Of a DNA stretch of 64,000 nt, positions 40,921-51,500 are shown piece by piece (the first letter of the stretch is position 1; each line of letters opens with the position of its first letter). Both the position numbers and the translations under genes were made by a program. Source of the DNA: Cymbomonas tetramitiformis (lineage: Eukaryota; Chlorophyta; Pyramimonadophyceae; Pyramimonadales; Pyramimonadaceae); NCBI GenBank assembly GCA_001247695.2, contig LGRX02030584.1:1-64000 (forward strand). The letters run 5' to 3'. A model generated the notes under the pieces. The model was not told the DNA's origin. It saw nothing but the letters and a program-made list of their open reading frames with translations, and ran no database searches.

Positions 40921-42199
40921 ACGGGGGGTCGTCAGGGGTTGATCTATCGTAAGACCATATTTGGCAGACAGCTGTACATTCCACCAACAGCTAAAGTCCC
41001 CACAGCTGACGGTGAGATCACACAGCTTCGCCACATTCTCCTTGATGAGTGCCACTCAGCCACTATTTCTGGTCATGTAGGCAAAAATCGCATGCTTCAT
41101 CTTCTGCGTAGCCGGTATTATTGGCCAGGAATGACAACGGCAGCCATCAAGTGCATTCGGGAGTGCCCCGTTTGTCAGCGCCAGAAAACGAGGCGACACA
41201 AGCCTTATGGTCAGGCACATATACGATATTCCGTGCCTAAGACAAAATGGCTAGATGTATCTCTTGATTGGATCACTGACCTGCCTATCACCACTAATGG
41301 GCACGACAGTATATTTGTGGTAATGTGCCAATTCTCTCATCGTTGTCATCTCATCCCCTTCAGCATGACCTGGACAGCTCAGCATACTGCTTCTATCTAT
41401 ATGCAGCATATCTTCAAGCTCCATGGTCTTCCGAGGAACATCATCTCAGATCGAGACCCCAGATTCACCTCTACATTCTGGCAGACACTGTGGAAATCTA
41501 CTGGTACGAGATTGTCCATGACGTCATCACACCATCCACAATCGAATGCTGCCAATGAGAGGAGCCATGCCTTCATAGAGGACATCCTCAGGTATTTTTC
41601 AAATTGTTGATTCATGATTTGATTTCACCATCCTCTGGTTTACAAACTGATTAAGTAGAATTTTTTTCATCCTCAGGTGTTGTTGCAATGATACTTCAGC
41701 CAATTCGTGGGAGGACAAGTTGCCTCTGGTGGAGTTTGCAATTAACAATACCGTTTCTGCATCAACTGGTTATTCACCATTTTATCTCGACTCGATGGCG
41801 CAACCACTTTCGCCTCATGACCTGGTCATCACTATTCCGCCAGAAGCTCCTGTTCCAATACAAAGAGCTATTCGAGATCATTTTGACCAGTACTCGACTG
41901 TTCATGCCAACGCGGTAGACAACATTTCCCGAGCAGCAGAAATTAGCCAAGCCAGATTCAATAAAACTCACATGCCTCGACAGTTTGCAGTTGGGCAGAA
42001 AGTTCTTTTACGGACTGAGTTTATTCAATGGACTGGTTTGACAGAGGCAGGCAGGCACTTTAAGCAGCCATATATTGGGCCGTTCACTATATCCAAAGTG
42101 CTTAGCCATGGGCGTGCATACGCGTTAGATTTCGGAAACCTCGATATCCGTATTCATCCAGTACAGCCTGTATCCAGATTAGAGTATGTTGTACAATGA
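40921..42199 (+). pseudogene. Ty3/gypsy integrase, copy 2, with intron-like insert
   Basis: H2C2 zinc finger (CHSATISGHVG ... CPVCQRQK), core with Asp in LDWITDLP, Asp in SDRDPRF and Glu in NERSHAFIEDIL, completing DD35E. At 41592-41676 an 85-bp insert with GT and AG ends interrupts the frame; removing it restores a typical integrase continuation (SWEDKLPLVEFAINN). The C-terminal part (RFNKTHMPRQFAVGQKVLL) ends with TGA at 42199, and a frameshift near 42185 separates it from the chromodomain. Upstream RT and gag of this element are missing. Confidence 0.88.
41592..41676 (+). other. 85-bp spliceosomal-type intron in a retrotransposon integrase
   Basis: Starts GTATTT, ends TTTTTTTCATCCTCAG with a clear polypyrimidine tract. 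Phase 2. An exact 11-bp direct repeat CATCCTCAGGT spans both borders (41583-41593 and 41668-41678). Confidence 0.75.
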
Positions 42200-42410
42200 C
42201 TCGATCCAAGCACCTTTGCCTCTGCCACAGATGATCACCGAAGAAGGGCAACCACTGTTTGAGATATCACATATACTCTCGGATAAGTTCACTAGAGGTG
42301 TCAAATACTATTTAGTGCGATATGCAGGCTACGGCCCTGAGCATGACACCTGGGTCAAAGCCACAGAGCTGACCAATGCAGCAGACATTATAGCTGCCTA
42401 TGAAGGCTAG
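42190..42410 (+). pseudogene. Chromodomain of the Ty3 element
   Basis: Reads FEISHILSDKFTRGVKYYLV then RYAGYGPEHDTWVKATEL and ends with TAG. This is the chromodomain pattern (E-x-I-L ... YLVRW-GY ... TWE-x-EL) of chromovirus integrases, with Tyr-Ala in place of the usual Lys-Trp and D-TWV in place of TWE, so methyl-lysine binding may be weakened. Out of frame with the integrase. Confidence 0.82.
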
Positions 42411-43399
42411 ACATTATATTAAGCCTTATGCCCTTACTTCTTGTAATATATACTAATACATGTCGATCATCTATAACCTTGCTCTTAATGTTTTATCATT
42501 ATGTTGCATAGAAGCGGGAATTGATCCTTCCTTGCTAAAGGTGTAGTGAGCCTTGTTCAAAATCATACCCTTGCACAGATACGCATACATGCGAGATATC
42601 ATATCTGTGGATAAATAAAAAGTGCTATATGCTACCTTTGCCAAAGCCGTGGTTTGTCATCGGATTCTTGGCCAGTCATCCGAAGCTACCGGGAACGGGA
42701 TTGAGGTAGACGGAGTTGTGATCCTAAGTTGTGCTTGACAAACATAACTAAAGAAATTTCACATTAGTACGTGGCGAATCCATTCTCACTCATCGCGATA
42801 GATGTTCGTCAAAGCGTGCGTACTGGACCATATCAGGAGTTTGGCAGACGGGTGAGGATTTAAAGTGGACTTATAAAGACCCTCCGATATCTCGTAAGCA
42901 GGGCCTTCTCCGCTTTGCATTAAAACAAGCCCCAAAATCGGGCTCCCCATCGCTACCTATGATCCTCCAAAGTAGCTTAAGGCGGGGAGGAAGGGTTGGG
43001 TGCACCATATCAGGCCGAGAATCGTTCGATTATAAATCGTGGGATCATCGTTCGCAAAAGCGTCGACGGCTAGCGCAAATAATCCGTAACGTAGACTTCG
43101 GATGCTTTGAATCGTCACTCTGACGCACGATACGTGTGGATCAATCAGTAATCCATCGTCAATCTGCATCACGAAACGCAATTCATTGAACCTTCAAAGG
43201 TGGGCTACATCCTGAGAACTGTAAGGTGAGGGACTAAAGTGGACTCAGTTCCCCCCAATAACCTAAAAACACCATGAGGGACGCCTCAAATCGGTGTAAG
43301 AAGACTGGTACCAGCAAGAAGCGACAACAACAAAGACATCATAGACATATACAAAGGTATGCCCGTTGTGAGGTCACAACTCTTTTAAGAGGGGAGATC
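42411..43399 (+). other. 3' untranslated region and polypurine tract of the Ty3 element
   Basis: No coding content apart from short frames. It ends with TTTTAAGAGGGGAGATC at 43383-43399, a typical polypurine tract immediately before the LTR. Confidence 0.75.
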
Positions 43400-44020
43400 T
43401 GTCAGGGTCATGACCGATGACATATGTGTCATTCATGTCATACGTGTCATACATGTCAGACATGTCATACCATGTCATGTCATGTCGTGTCATATATTAT
43501 TATGACAGTCGACAGTACGGTCGACCATGACTGTACATGTCGATTCGCGTCATATATTGTTATGACAGTCGTCAGTACGGTCGACGATGACTGTACATGT
43601 CGCCAGATGATAATGTCACATCATCTGTCATTATTCAAGGAAAGACTTGAATGACCTTGTCATCGAGAGTTCGTACGTCGAACTCGAAGATGGCAAAGCA
43701 AAGATACATCTTGAAATACAAACAAGAACCATATTCGCTTTTAGCATGTGCGGAACACGCATGCGCAGCATGAACGAAGTAGTCGTTACCACAATGCTGG
43801 TCGTTCAACCTATGTCTCGGGTTCACAACCCAATGGCGGTACTATCTATGATGATAGGAGACATATGGTATAAAGTGAGGAAGCGTTGGGCTTCAGCAGA
43901 TCTTCATACAGAGATTGCACTCACAACCCGCTATACTATTACACTTGTGTGTGCCGTTCAACAGCACAGTGTTTATTTGATATTGTATAATATTTGTGGG
44001 CTCGCATATCAGCCCTAACA
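43400..44020 (+). repeat. 3' LTR of a Ty3/gypsy chromovirus
   Basis: 621 bp from TGTCAGGG to CCCTAACA, giving inverted ends TGTYAGGG. It is preceded by the polypurine tract and contains TATA-like ATATATTATTATGA tracts and an imperfect 56-bp duplication (43494-43603) with GACAGTCG(A/T)CAGTACGG. No matching 5' LTR occurs in the window, so the element is 5'-truncated. It lies directly against the DIRS methyltransferase sequence. Confidence 0.8.
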
Positions 44021-44147
44021 TTTCGGCACCTGAATAGGTGGCAGTGTGCGGAGCATTTCCTCTTAGACAGGGATGATTGGAAGATCGTGGACCCGGTGTT
44101 TGATCGGATTGAGCAGAAGTTGGGTCTGTTTGATCTTTGATGTCGAG

Positions 44148-44155
44148 GCGTGTGC
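44148..44155. repeat. Left 8-bp target duplication
   Basis: GCGTGTGC, repeated exactly at 45117-45124. Confidence 0.92.
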
Positions 44156-45116
44156 CAAGGCACGGTATCGGTTGCAACCGATATCCGATGTATCGATATA
44201 TCGGCGATATTGCTATCAATCGATAACTTTTTTAAGAGTTATCGGAATATCAATATCGACTAATTGCTAATTATGTAACATCGGTATCAACCAATACCAC
44301 GCCATATCATATCGGCATCGACTAATACCAAATCAGTGTCATATCGGGAAAGATATCGGAATATCGAAATATCGGAAGCGATCCTTCGGCTGCAAGAGAA
44401 GTGGCGTCCCAAGGACCAAGCGTCTTGCACCGACGCGCTTGCGTATGAGAGCACCGCCCAACGTGACACGCCCAATGCCAAGAAGTCCATTATTTCCAAC
44501 ACGAAAACCATATTTGCAAGATGGTGTTTTCAGATAGTGATAGTGAAGTTGTATGAATATGAACCCGCTACAGCAGTGCCACGGGGCAATAAAAATGATG
44601 ACGAGTTTGACTTGTATCTTGCAGAGTGGTGGAAGACTCAGGGGGGAGGGATTCCCTTTTATTGCGATGTTCAAGATGACCAGACCACACCGTTCCTTGT
44701 TGCGCCTGCGAGCACAACCGGTGTTCGTAGAGCGAGCTTTTAGCGCTTGCATCTAGATGCATAGCGACTTAAGAAAAAGTCTGAATGAAGGGACCATTGA
44801 GCATTCCCTAATAATGGTTGCAATGAACTAGATATGTAGATAGGTAGGAATCATGTGCCGAAGAGCTGAACTAGATAGGTAGGAGTAGGCAGAATTCGTA
44901 TGCTTGCTAGGAACCGATATATAAGGACATTATGATATCGGTATTACCTAATAGTTTTTTTTTTCACATATCGGAAAATCGGTATCAACTAATACCCAAT
45001 TAGTTGATATCGGTATCGACTAATAACTTTAACACACTATTGGTATCGCCTGATATATCTTTTATACATATCGGTATCGACTAATAACACCTTGGACCAA
45101 CCGATACCGTGCCTTG
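44156..45116 (+). mobile_element. 961-bp non-autonomous hAT transposon
   Basis: Perfect 19-bp inverted ends CAAGGCACGGTATCGGTTG at 44156-44174 and 45098-45116, flanked by GCGTGTGC duplications. Both subterminal regions are full of TATCGGTATCGACTAATA-like repeats in both orientations, which is common in hAT elements. Internal coding remains only of the transposase C-terminus. Confidence 0.93.
44380..44830 (+). pseudogene. hAT transposase C-terminal remnant
   Basis: Reads DDEFDLYLAEWW, then FLVAPASTTGVRRASF, and in a shifted frame MHSDLRKSLNEG followed by IEHSLIMVAMN. This matches the hAT dimerisation domain (P-AS-T-x-x-ER-FS, then R-SL). Stop codons and a shift show decay. The RNase H-like catalytic core is deleted. 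Confidence 0.85.
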
Positions 45117-45124
45117 GCGTGTGC
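45117..45124. repeat. Right 8-bp target duplication
   Basis: Second copy of GCGTGTGC. Confidence 0.92.
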
Positions 45125-45513
45125 GGATGTGCATGGGGCTAACGCCCACTTGAGACACTTCTGGTCAGTGCGGGATGATTGCCGGCGGCAGGCCAGGAGA
45201 GGGAAGCATGTGTTTTGCAACCCGCCTTTCTCGATGATCCTTGAAATACTGAAACATTTTTTGGAAGAAAAGCGGGCACAACCGCTGGACACAGCAGCAG
45301 TGTTTGTGCTGCCGTTTTGGATTGATTACCCGTTCTGGCGGTTTGTGTTGAAGTACCCGGGCGTGTTCCAAGTGCAGCATGACTTTCGGTTTCCGGCGGG
45401 ATCGAGATTGTTTACCTCGCCCACGGGAAAGTTGGGAGAGAGACGGGATTGCGGGCCGACCCGGTGGGCGGTTGTAGTGGTGAGATGTCCCTTCGGCATG
45501 GTGCCGGGACTCT

Positions 45514-46574
45514 TTGATTGAAAACATTTGTGTGCTCATAGGTGTGTCAGCCGTGATGTGGGAGATGCTGAGAAAGGTGCAAGAGCTATACATCAAAGAG
45601 GGCACGGCAAAAGGCCAGAAGACAGGCAGAACAACCTTTGAAAAGTTCATGAGTTTGATGGGAGTAGCTGAACCGTTTATAAAGCCCGTAACTGATGATT
45701 ATATTGCAGCATTCTGTGTTTATGGGTGTGTAGTGAAGCAGTGGAAAGTTAGCACTGTTAAGCAATACTTGCAAGGGGTGCGGGCCAAGCACGAGGACTT
45801 GGGCATGCAGTTTGTTCCCCTGAGGCAAAGAGTTGCTGTGTATCGAGCACTTCGGGGATTAGAGCGCATCTTTGTTTGTTTGGGAAGCATGTGAGTCAGA
45901 AACAAGCTATGACTTGTGAGATCTTGCTGTTATTGTGGGCCGTTATGGACTTCTCTGATGTGAATATGGTCACCTTGTGGGCCGTTATGTTGGTGGCATT
46001 GTTCGGGATGCTCCGAAAAGACAATGTCACAGTAGGTAAGGAGGGAGCCTTCAACCCCTTCCGGAACCTCACTCGGGAGGATTTTGTCCGGGATGGCCAG
46101 TTAAAGGTCCTTTGGGTGATTATTAAGTCAGCTAAGACTATTCAGTTCTTTGAAAGGGAGCACCGAGTGCCCCTGGTAGAGACTGGTTGTACTTTGTGCC
46201 CGGTAACTGCGGTGGACAATTGCTTTAAAGCGACACCTCAGGGGCCACAGTCTCCAGCTTTTGTGTGGAAGAAGGAGGGGGGGGGCGTGGTGCCCCTCAC
46301 TCATGCCACGTTTGTAAAGAATGTGAAGATGTTAATCCGAAAGGCCGGTATGGACCCTTCAAAATTCTCGGGGCACAGCTTCCGTAGGGGGGGTGCCACA
46401 ATGGCCTTTAAGTTGGGGGTGGACCACACCTTAATAAAGATGTTGGGTGACTGGATGTCAGATGCCTATCAGAGGTATGAAGAACTGTCCAGAGAACGCA
46501 GACTGGAGTTGCCTCTGCTCATGGCCCAGGCTGCACTGAAGCTGGGCAATGCTCAGAGCCGTGGGGTAGTCTAA
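45514..46574 (+). pseudogene. Tyrosine recombinase of the third DIRS-like element
   Basis: Two overlapping frames. The first (to 45894) holds the core-binding domain (FEKFMSLMGVAEPFI, TVKQYLQGVRAKHEDLG). The second (45876-46574) holds the catalytic domain with FGMLRKDNV (46003-46030), GHSFRRGG (46371-46394), GDW and the Tyr in YQRYEEL (46467-46490). A single frameshift near 45870 separates them. Stop TAA. All catalytic residues are intact. Confidence 0.9.
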
Positions 46575-47036
46575 GCCAGCCTGCATTTGGTGTAGGAGGT
46601 AGGCTGCAGCTTCTGGGAAGCTGCAGCGGGCTAGACTGACTTAGACTTTCGGGTCACTCCCTCCATTCTGAGTTAGTGAGAATAACATTAGTGCTGAATT
46701 GGAAACAAGTTATTAACTTGGTATATATTTGTGTGGAGAAATATTCTTGTAAGTGTACGGCAAATAGTAATTGCAATTAACAATTTAATTTGCTAGTCTG
46801 GGTACCCCACTTCGGAGGGGGGAGAGTTTATGCGAGAAATGGCCGTAGCGGCAGCGCTATTTCTCGGGAAACTCGGAGGAGGTCGAACACTGTCATCAGT
46901 GATGACAGACCGGTCGACAGGTTCCTGAGTGCTGCCCAGGTGGACAATGTCCACGGCTTTTCTAAGACGAAAGTTCGCAAAAAGTAGAGTAGACAAAGCG
47001 ACAGAGCCTGGTGCAGGTTTGCACACGGTAGGTGTG
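46575..47036. other. Junction between third DIRS-like element and LTR element
   Basis: AT-rich 3' end of the DIRS-like element up to about 46790, then a GC-richer stretch with a short open frame (46790-46987). No family recognised. A copy of the DIRS terminal repeats was not identified. Confidence 0.4.
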
Positions 47037-48079
47037 TGCCAGGGAACACTAGCCATGCCAAACTATTCGATTGGCATATTGTATTTACGCGTACTGGAGC
47101 AGTGAAATGGCAATGGGCTCGGAAGGGGACTCCCGAGCCATTGACTTCGTACTATGGGGAGCGAAAGCCTGGACTGGATTATAGCTGGCAGCATATTATC
47201 GTCCACCCTTCGGGTGCTCTACGCCGCTGGGAGCGTAATAGGGGCGGCGGCTGGTTTCTGGAAGACGCCACTCAGTTGAAGGCGCCGGTAGCGCCATTCT
47301 CATTACCGATCAGCAGCATGGGGCGCGGGAATCCGACGATTGTGATTGACGATGACGAATATCGTGGAATTCCCTACACGGGGCGTAAGCCTGTACACTC
47401 AGAGCCTACAGACAGTGACGATTCGGGTACAGGCGCTGTGTCCTGGAGTAAAGAGAAGTTACCGGATTCTGATGACAATGATGACGCGGGTGTCACTAAC
47501 AGTAAGGAGAAGCTACCAGGTTCGGATGACAACGATGACGCGGGTGTCACATATGACATGGACACTGCCAGTCCGAAATGGGAGCCAGCCTCGCCCGAAT
47601 ACGATGACACTGAGGATGACGTCAGCGAGTTCGATGACTTGGTAGCTGACGATGCTGAAGAACAAGCTGAAGCTCGAAGGTTGAAGAGACTGGGACTGCA
47701 ATTGATCATGGATGAGAAGGGTGAACTTATCTGGGTGCCAAAGGGCACATCCCCGACCTCACCTGTTCAGCCAGAGGATCCGCCTATCACCGAGCAGGAG
47801 TCTGAGGCCATATCTGAGGATGCCCCAGCCTCTGTGGTGGAGACTGTTCATGCACCACCAAAGAAACCTTATGGGTCAGATACTGGATTGACTTCAATGG
47901 GTGAGAATAAGGCTGGGGTGTCTGAAGAGACGAAGAGGCAACCTAGGAAATATCCGAGATGTTGGACACATGAGTATATAACTCAATTGAAATGCTCCAT
48001 AAGCAGTGACAGTGATGAAGAAGAAGTGCTTGACGTGGCTCCTCGTAGGAAGAAAGCAAAGATCAGCAAGGGACAATGA
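47037..48079 (+). CDS. LTR-embedded ORF, hypothetical 347-codon protein
   Basis: Open from the first bases of the LTR; no ATG occurs before about residue 94 (MGRGNPTIVIDDDEY), so either the long frame is entered by readthrough or splicing, or a protein of about 250 residues is made. The N-terminal part is rich in aromatic and basic residues (FDWHIVFTRTGAVKWQWARK, WQHIIVHPSGALRRWERN). The middle holds a 2-fold repeat of KLP-SDDNDDAGVT and strongly acidic stretches. The C-terminus is basic with an NLS-like PRRKKAKISKGQ. All three LTR copies keep the frame. No homology recognised. Confidence 0.55.
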
Positions 48080-48353
48080 AATCAACTGTCTTGATTAGGA
48101 TTGTCCAAATGCAGATTCTCTCATTAGGATTTGTATAGGTGGCAGATGAGGATATGCCAGCCGACATGGGACAGATCGATTAGAGATATGAACTGCGCGA
48201 CTTGAAACTATAAGACTTGAATATTGCCCATTTGGAGGCTGTTCTAACTTGAAGTAACTATTTGGAGGAGCTGTTGCTCAACCTGTTAATTTACTGGTCA
48301 ATCTTTCCTGCCATAAAGATATTGCAATTGCTTGAATTGTAGCCTTGTTCAAC
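47037..48353 (+). repeat. LTR, copy 1
   Basis: About 1.3 kb starting TGCCAGGGAACACT and ending CCTTGTTCA(ACT). Boundaries come from comparison with the minus-strand LTR at 54541-55862, where a polypurine tract AAGAGGGGAGGAG directly precedes it. Confidence 0.85.
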
Positions 48354-48552
48354 TGTTTATCTAGAACATTGCAATTTTGTACACTGCAAAATTGCCGACT
48401 ACGGACCTGTGCCCCAAGATTGAAGCAGATTAACCTCTGACTGACCCTTGAGCTTTGGCTCGGATACAGTCACGTGCTCAAGAAGTCTGCACTTGGAAGT
48501 GATTTGACTTCCCCAACGGTCAGATTTACACTTTTCCACTCCTAATTTCGAC
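48354..48552 (+). other. Leader of the LTR element
   Basis: 199 bp between LTR and gag ATG. The primer binding site should lie at its start (ACTGTTTATCTAGAACATTG), but I could not match it to a tRNA. Confidence 0.5.
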
Positions 48553-51500
48553 ATGATGCAGAACGCCAACACTGGACGCTCCCCTCCAACGTCGCCCACG
48601 TCGACTCCCAGGCGTACAAGGGGACGGCAGGCCAGTCAGCGCAGTACGAGAGGTGCTGCAGCCACTGGAACCACTGGCAAGGGGGCGAAGGGCACCTACA
48701 AGGCGCCCTCTCCGGGTCAGCCGCCGCAAGCTGCGACAGCAGCAGGGCGAAACATGAGAGCGACTCCCCAGCGGTATGTCAACTCAACCTCTCCTTTCCC
48801 TGGCATCCTGCGACTGTCCGGAAGCCGCGACCTGAGCCCTCCAGCTCCGCGCCAGCGAAGCCCGCCTCGGACTCGAGACCGGACCCCGCCACCGCCGCGC
48901 TGCAGGAGCCCACCGCGGACGCGCGACATGAGTCCTCCAGCTCCAAGACCGCGAAGCCCTTTGACATCCTACAGGACTCCACATACTTGGTCTGGAGCTA
49001 CGGTGATGACCTCCCCGCACGGCCAGCTGCCCACGCCATTCCTCGAGAACGCGCTTCAGGCTGAGTCCGCGGGAGCAGCCTCTGCGGGACCATCTCTACC
49101 TGCTGACCGACCACCTCGCGACTCGATCGCTGCGCGCGAAATGACCGAGGTCAACATTGCAGCACTTGAGCAGGACATGCAGAATGAGGCGAACGAGCAG
49201 AGACCAGGACTTCGCCAATTTCCCTCCCGCTCCGATGTGGCCAACTGGCGAAAGCGCCAGCAGCAGGGTGAGAATCTCACCTGGACTCCGCGCCCTAACC
49301 AAGGGGGTGTGGGGGCAGCGGGGAGGTCAGAAGACATGCACCAACGCATTGCTGGCGAACCCATGGCACACTCAATGCATCCAACTCCCTCCTCAACAAG
49401 CAACGGGGAGGTGAGGGCAGCGGGGAGGACAGGTGGCTCCGGCTTGACAGGTGGCCCACGCCACATAAGCATAGCATGTTCTGGGCATTCGCTGACATCG
49501 CCGCTTACGGAGAAGGTGAACGGTGACTCTCTGACCTCACCGATTACCGATACCGTTACGGAACCTAAGATGATCGGTGACTCTATGGCAAGGTTATCGG
49601 TGACTTTCGAGTCCGAGAAAGACAGCGAGGCAACTTCATTGACGCCTTCACTGACTCAGGCGACTACGGAGGCAGCTACGGTTACGGATATGCTCGAGTC
49701 CCTGTTGAACAGCGAGTCCAGACCTTTGACTACCTCGCTGACCTCAACAACTACGGATATGCCCGAGTCCCTGTTGAACCGCGAGTCCAGACCTTTGACT
49801 ACCTCGCTGACCTCAACAACTACGGAGCAGCCAGTCAGCACAGTCAGCTCAGTCAGTTACGCCGACCTCGCACTCAGGCGTGGCGTTGGACTCGCAGCCT
49901 ACCAGCCGCCTCCTCTTCCAGTCATCGAACCCCCTTCTCAAGCAGATGTCCTCAGCAGAATTCCAGTCAGAAATTTACCTCTGAACCAGCTTTCTCGCCG
50001 GGAGAGGCGCCATCAGCGATGGGAACAGAATCAGCAGCGCCTGGCAGAACAGCGCAGAGCGCTCTTCTCTGACCCCGCCTCAGCCAGAACGCCCTCAGAT
50101 GCCTCGGTCCCCGCGCTGAACCATCAGCATCAATCCCTAATGCAGAATCAGATGATGTTAGAAGTATCAGAGTACATGCAAAATCTACATCAGCAAGTGC
50201 TCCAACACTATCCTCATCTGACTTCGGTTCTACCAGCGGTGGGCGCTCCACCTATGACGCCCTACCAGCACACCTTAGGATGGGCGAGCGGTTTACCAGG
50301 TGCACCGGCGCCAGCTGCTGGATCAGGTCCTTGGCTGGTACCAGCACCGGCTCAACCGGTTCCCGCACCGGCTCAACCGGCTCCAGCACCGGCTCAACCG
50401 GCTCCGGCACCGGCTCATCCGGCGCCGGCACCATTTCAGCCAGATCCACCGGCTACCGGCGCATCGCCTTCTGACTCCGCTGAGCCTGATCATCCGTCAC
50501 CAGGAAACTCGCCCCCGCCTTCAGACAATGGTGAACCACGACACAGGCGTCTAGATGTGTTGTTATGGACTTTAGAAGGAGCCTCCTTCTGGTTGAGAAA
50601 TCACCTGTCCTCTTCCTCCGCAGTGACTGTCAGCCACGGCGCTGAGGCACAATATTCTTACCGACTGCCAACCATGCCTGGAAGCGCCAGTCACTTCATA
50701 ACCGATACAAATCGGATTTGGATGACTATGCGACACATCGGAGTGGACATCCAAGACCTGGCGCAGCATGGGTCAGTGCATACTCCTGTGCGCCTGACTG
50801 AGATTGAGGACAGTGACGCTTTCACTCTGGAAGTGGAGAAAACGCAAGTGGATGAAGCGCGGCGTTGCGCGGAAAGCCGTACTGGAACTCAGCAGAGACG
50901 CCTGCCATTGTACTCTGGGTGACCATCGCGGAAAATGCCTTAGAGTCCGAGTTGACAGAATTTGACCCCCTGGGACTCCAAATTTGGGCAGCATTTTCAT
51001 CCTCCGAGGCGTACTTGTTTCGAGGAATGGCGACTGGCCACCAACCAACTCCCGCCACAGTACCAGCTAGACTGGGCGTCAACCGGTTTCCCTCTGGTGT
51101 TCCCAGCGCAGAAGAGTACAGATCACCTGGAAATTCCTTGCCAGCGGCCCCGGGACTCCTGCCAGTGGACCAGCGCCTTTCTCAATTTCCAGGGCACCAC
51201 GATCTTATGGGAGCGGCTTCTCCAGGCGATGTCTACCGTGAATCCAAGACAGTGGCTGATGTGCTCAAGCTGATCAGAGACATTCCTATGTACCCCTCCT
51301 CCGCTGAGCTAATCACCACTGACGCTGACATTGCCGCACTTCCACCTTTTTCTGAAGCGCTGGTCAATTTTCTGTCAATGGGCGTAGTCACCTTCGCCCT
51401 GGGTCGCATGAGTGCTTATCGCCTAGACCTGACCATGATCACCATGCCGGAGATCTTGAAGGAAGTGGCGCAACGCAAACTGCAACCGCGATCCCTGACT

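Larger units (their letters stand above)
44044..45521 (+). pseudogene. Dam-like methyltransferase domain interrupted by a hAT element
   Basis: The 5' piece (44044-44155) reads RWQCAEHFLLDRDDWKIV and reaches the D-x-AC motif. The 3' piece (45117-45521) continues with ANAHLRHFWSVRDD, HVFCNPPFSMILEILKHF (intact NPPF), TAAVFVLPFW and GPTRWAVVVVRCPFG before TGA. The frame is also shifted by one base near 44135. The intact NPPF contrasts with NLPF in the first element. Confidence 0.85.
44026..46574 (+). mobile_element. Third DIRS/PAT-like element, 3' part
   Basis: Plus-strand remnant with the Dam-like domain (split by a hAT element) and a tyrosine recombinase. Its RT and gag are missing or displaced by the Ty3 element, whose LTR abuts at 44020. 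Relatedness to the first element is shown by the recombinase motifs (LRKDNVT, GHSFRRGGAT). Confidence 0.8.

Noticed and set aside
43424..43620. Regulatory array of TGTCATAC words
   Set aside because: It lies within the LTR and is best explained as LTR-internal repeats; promoter function possible but not shown.
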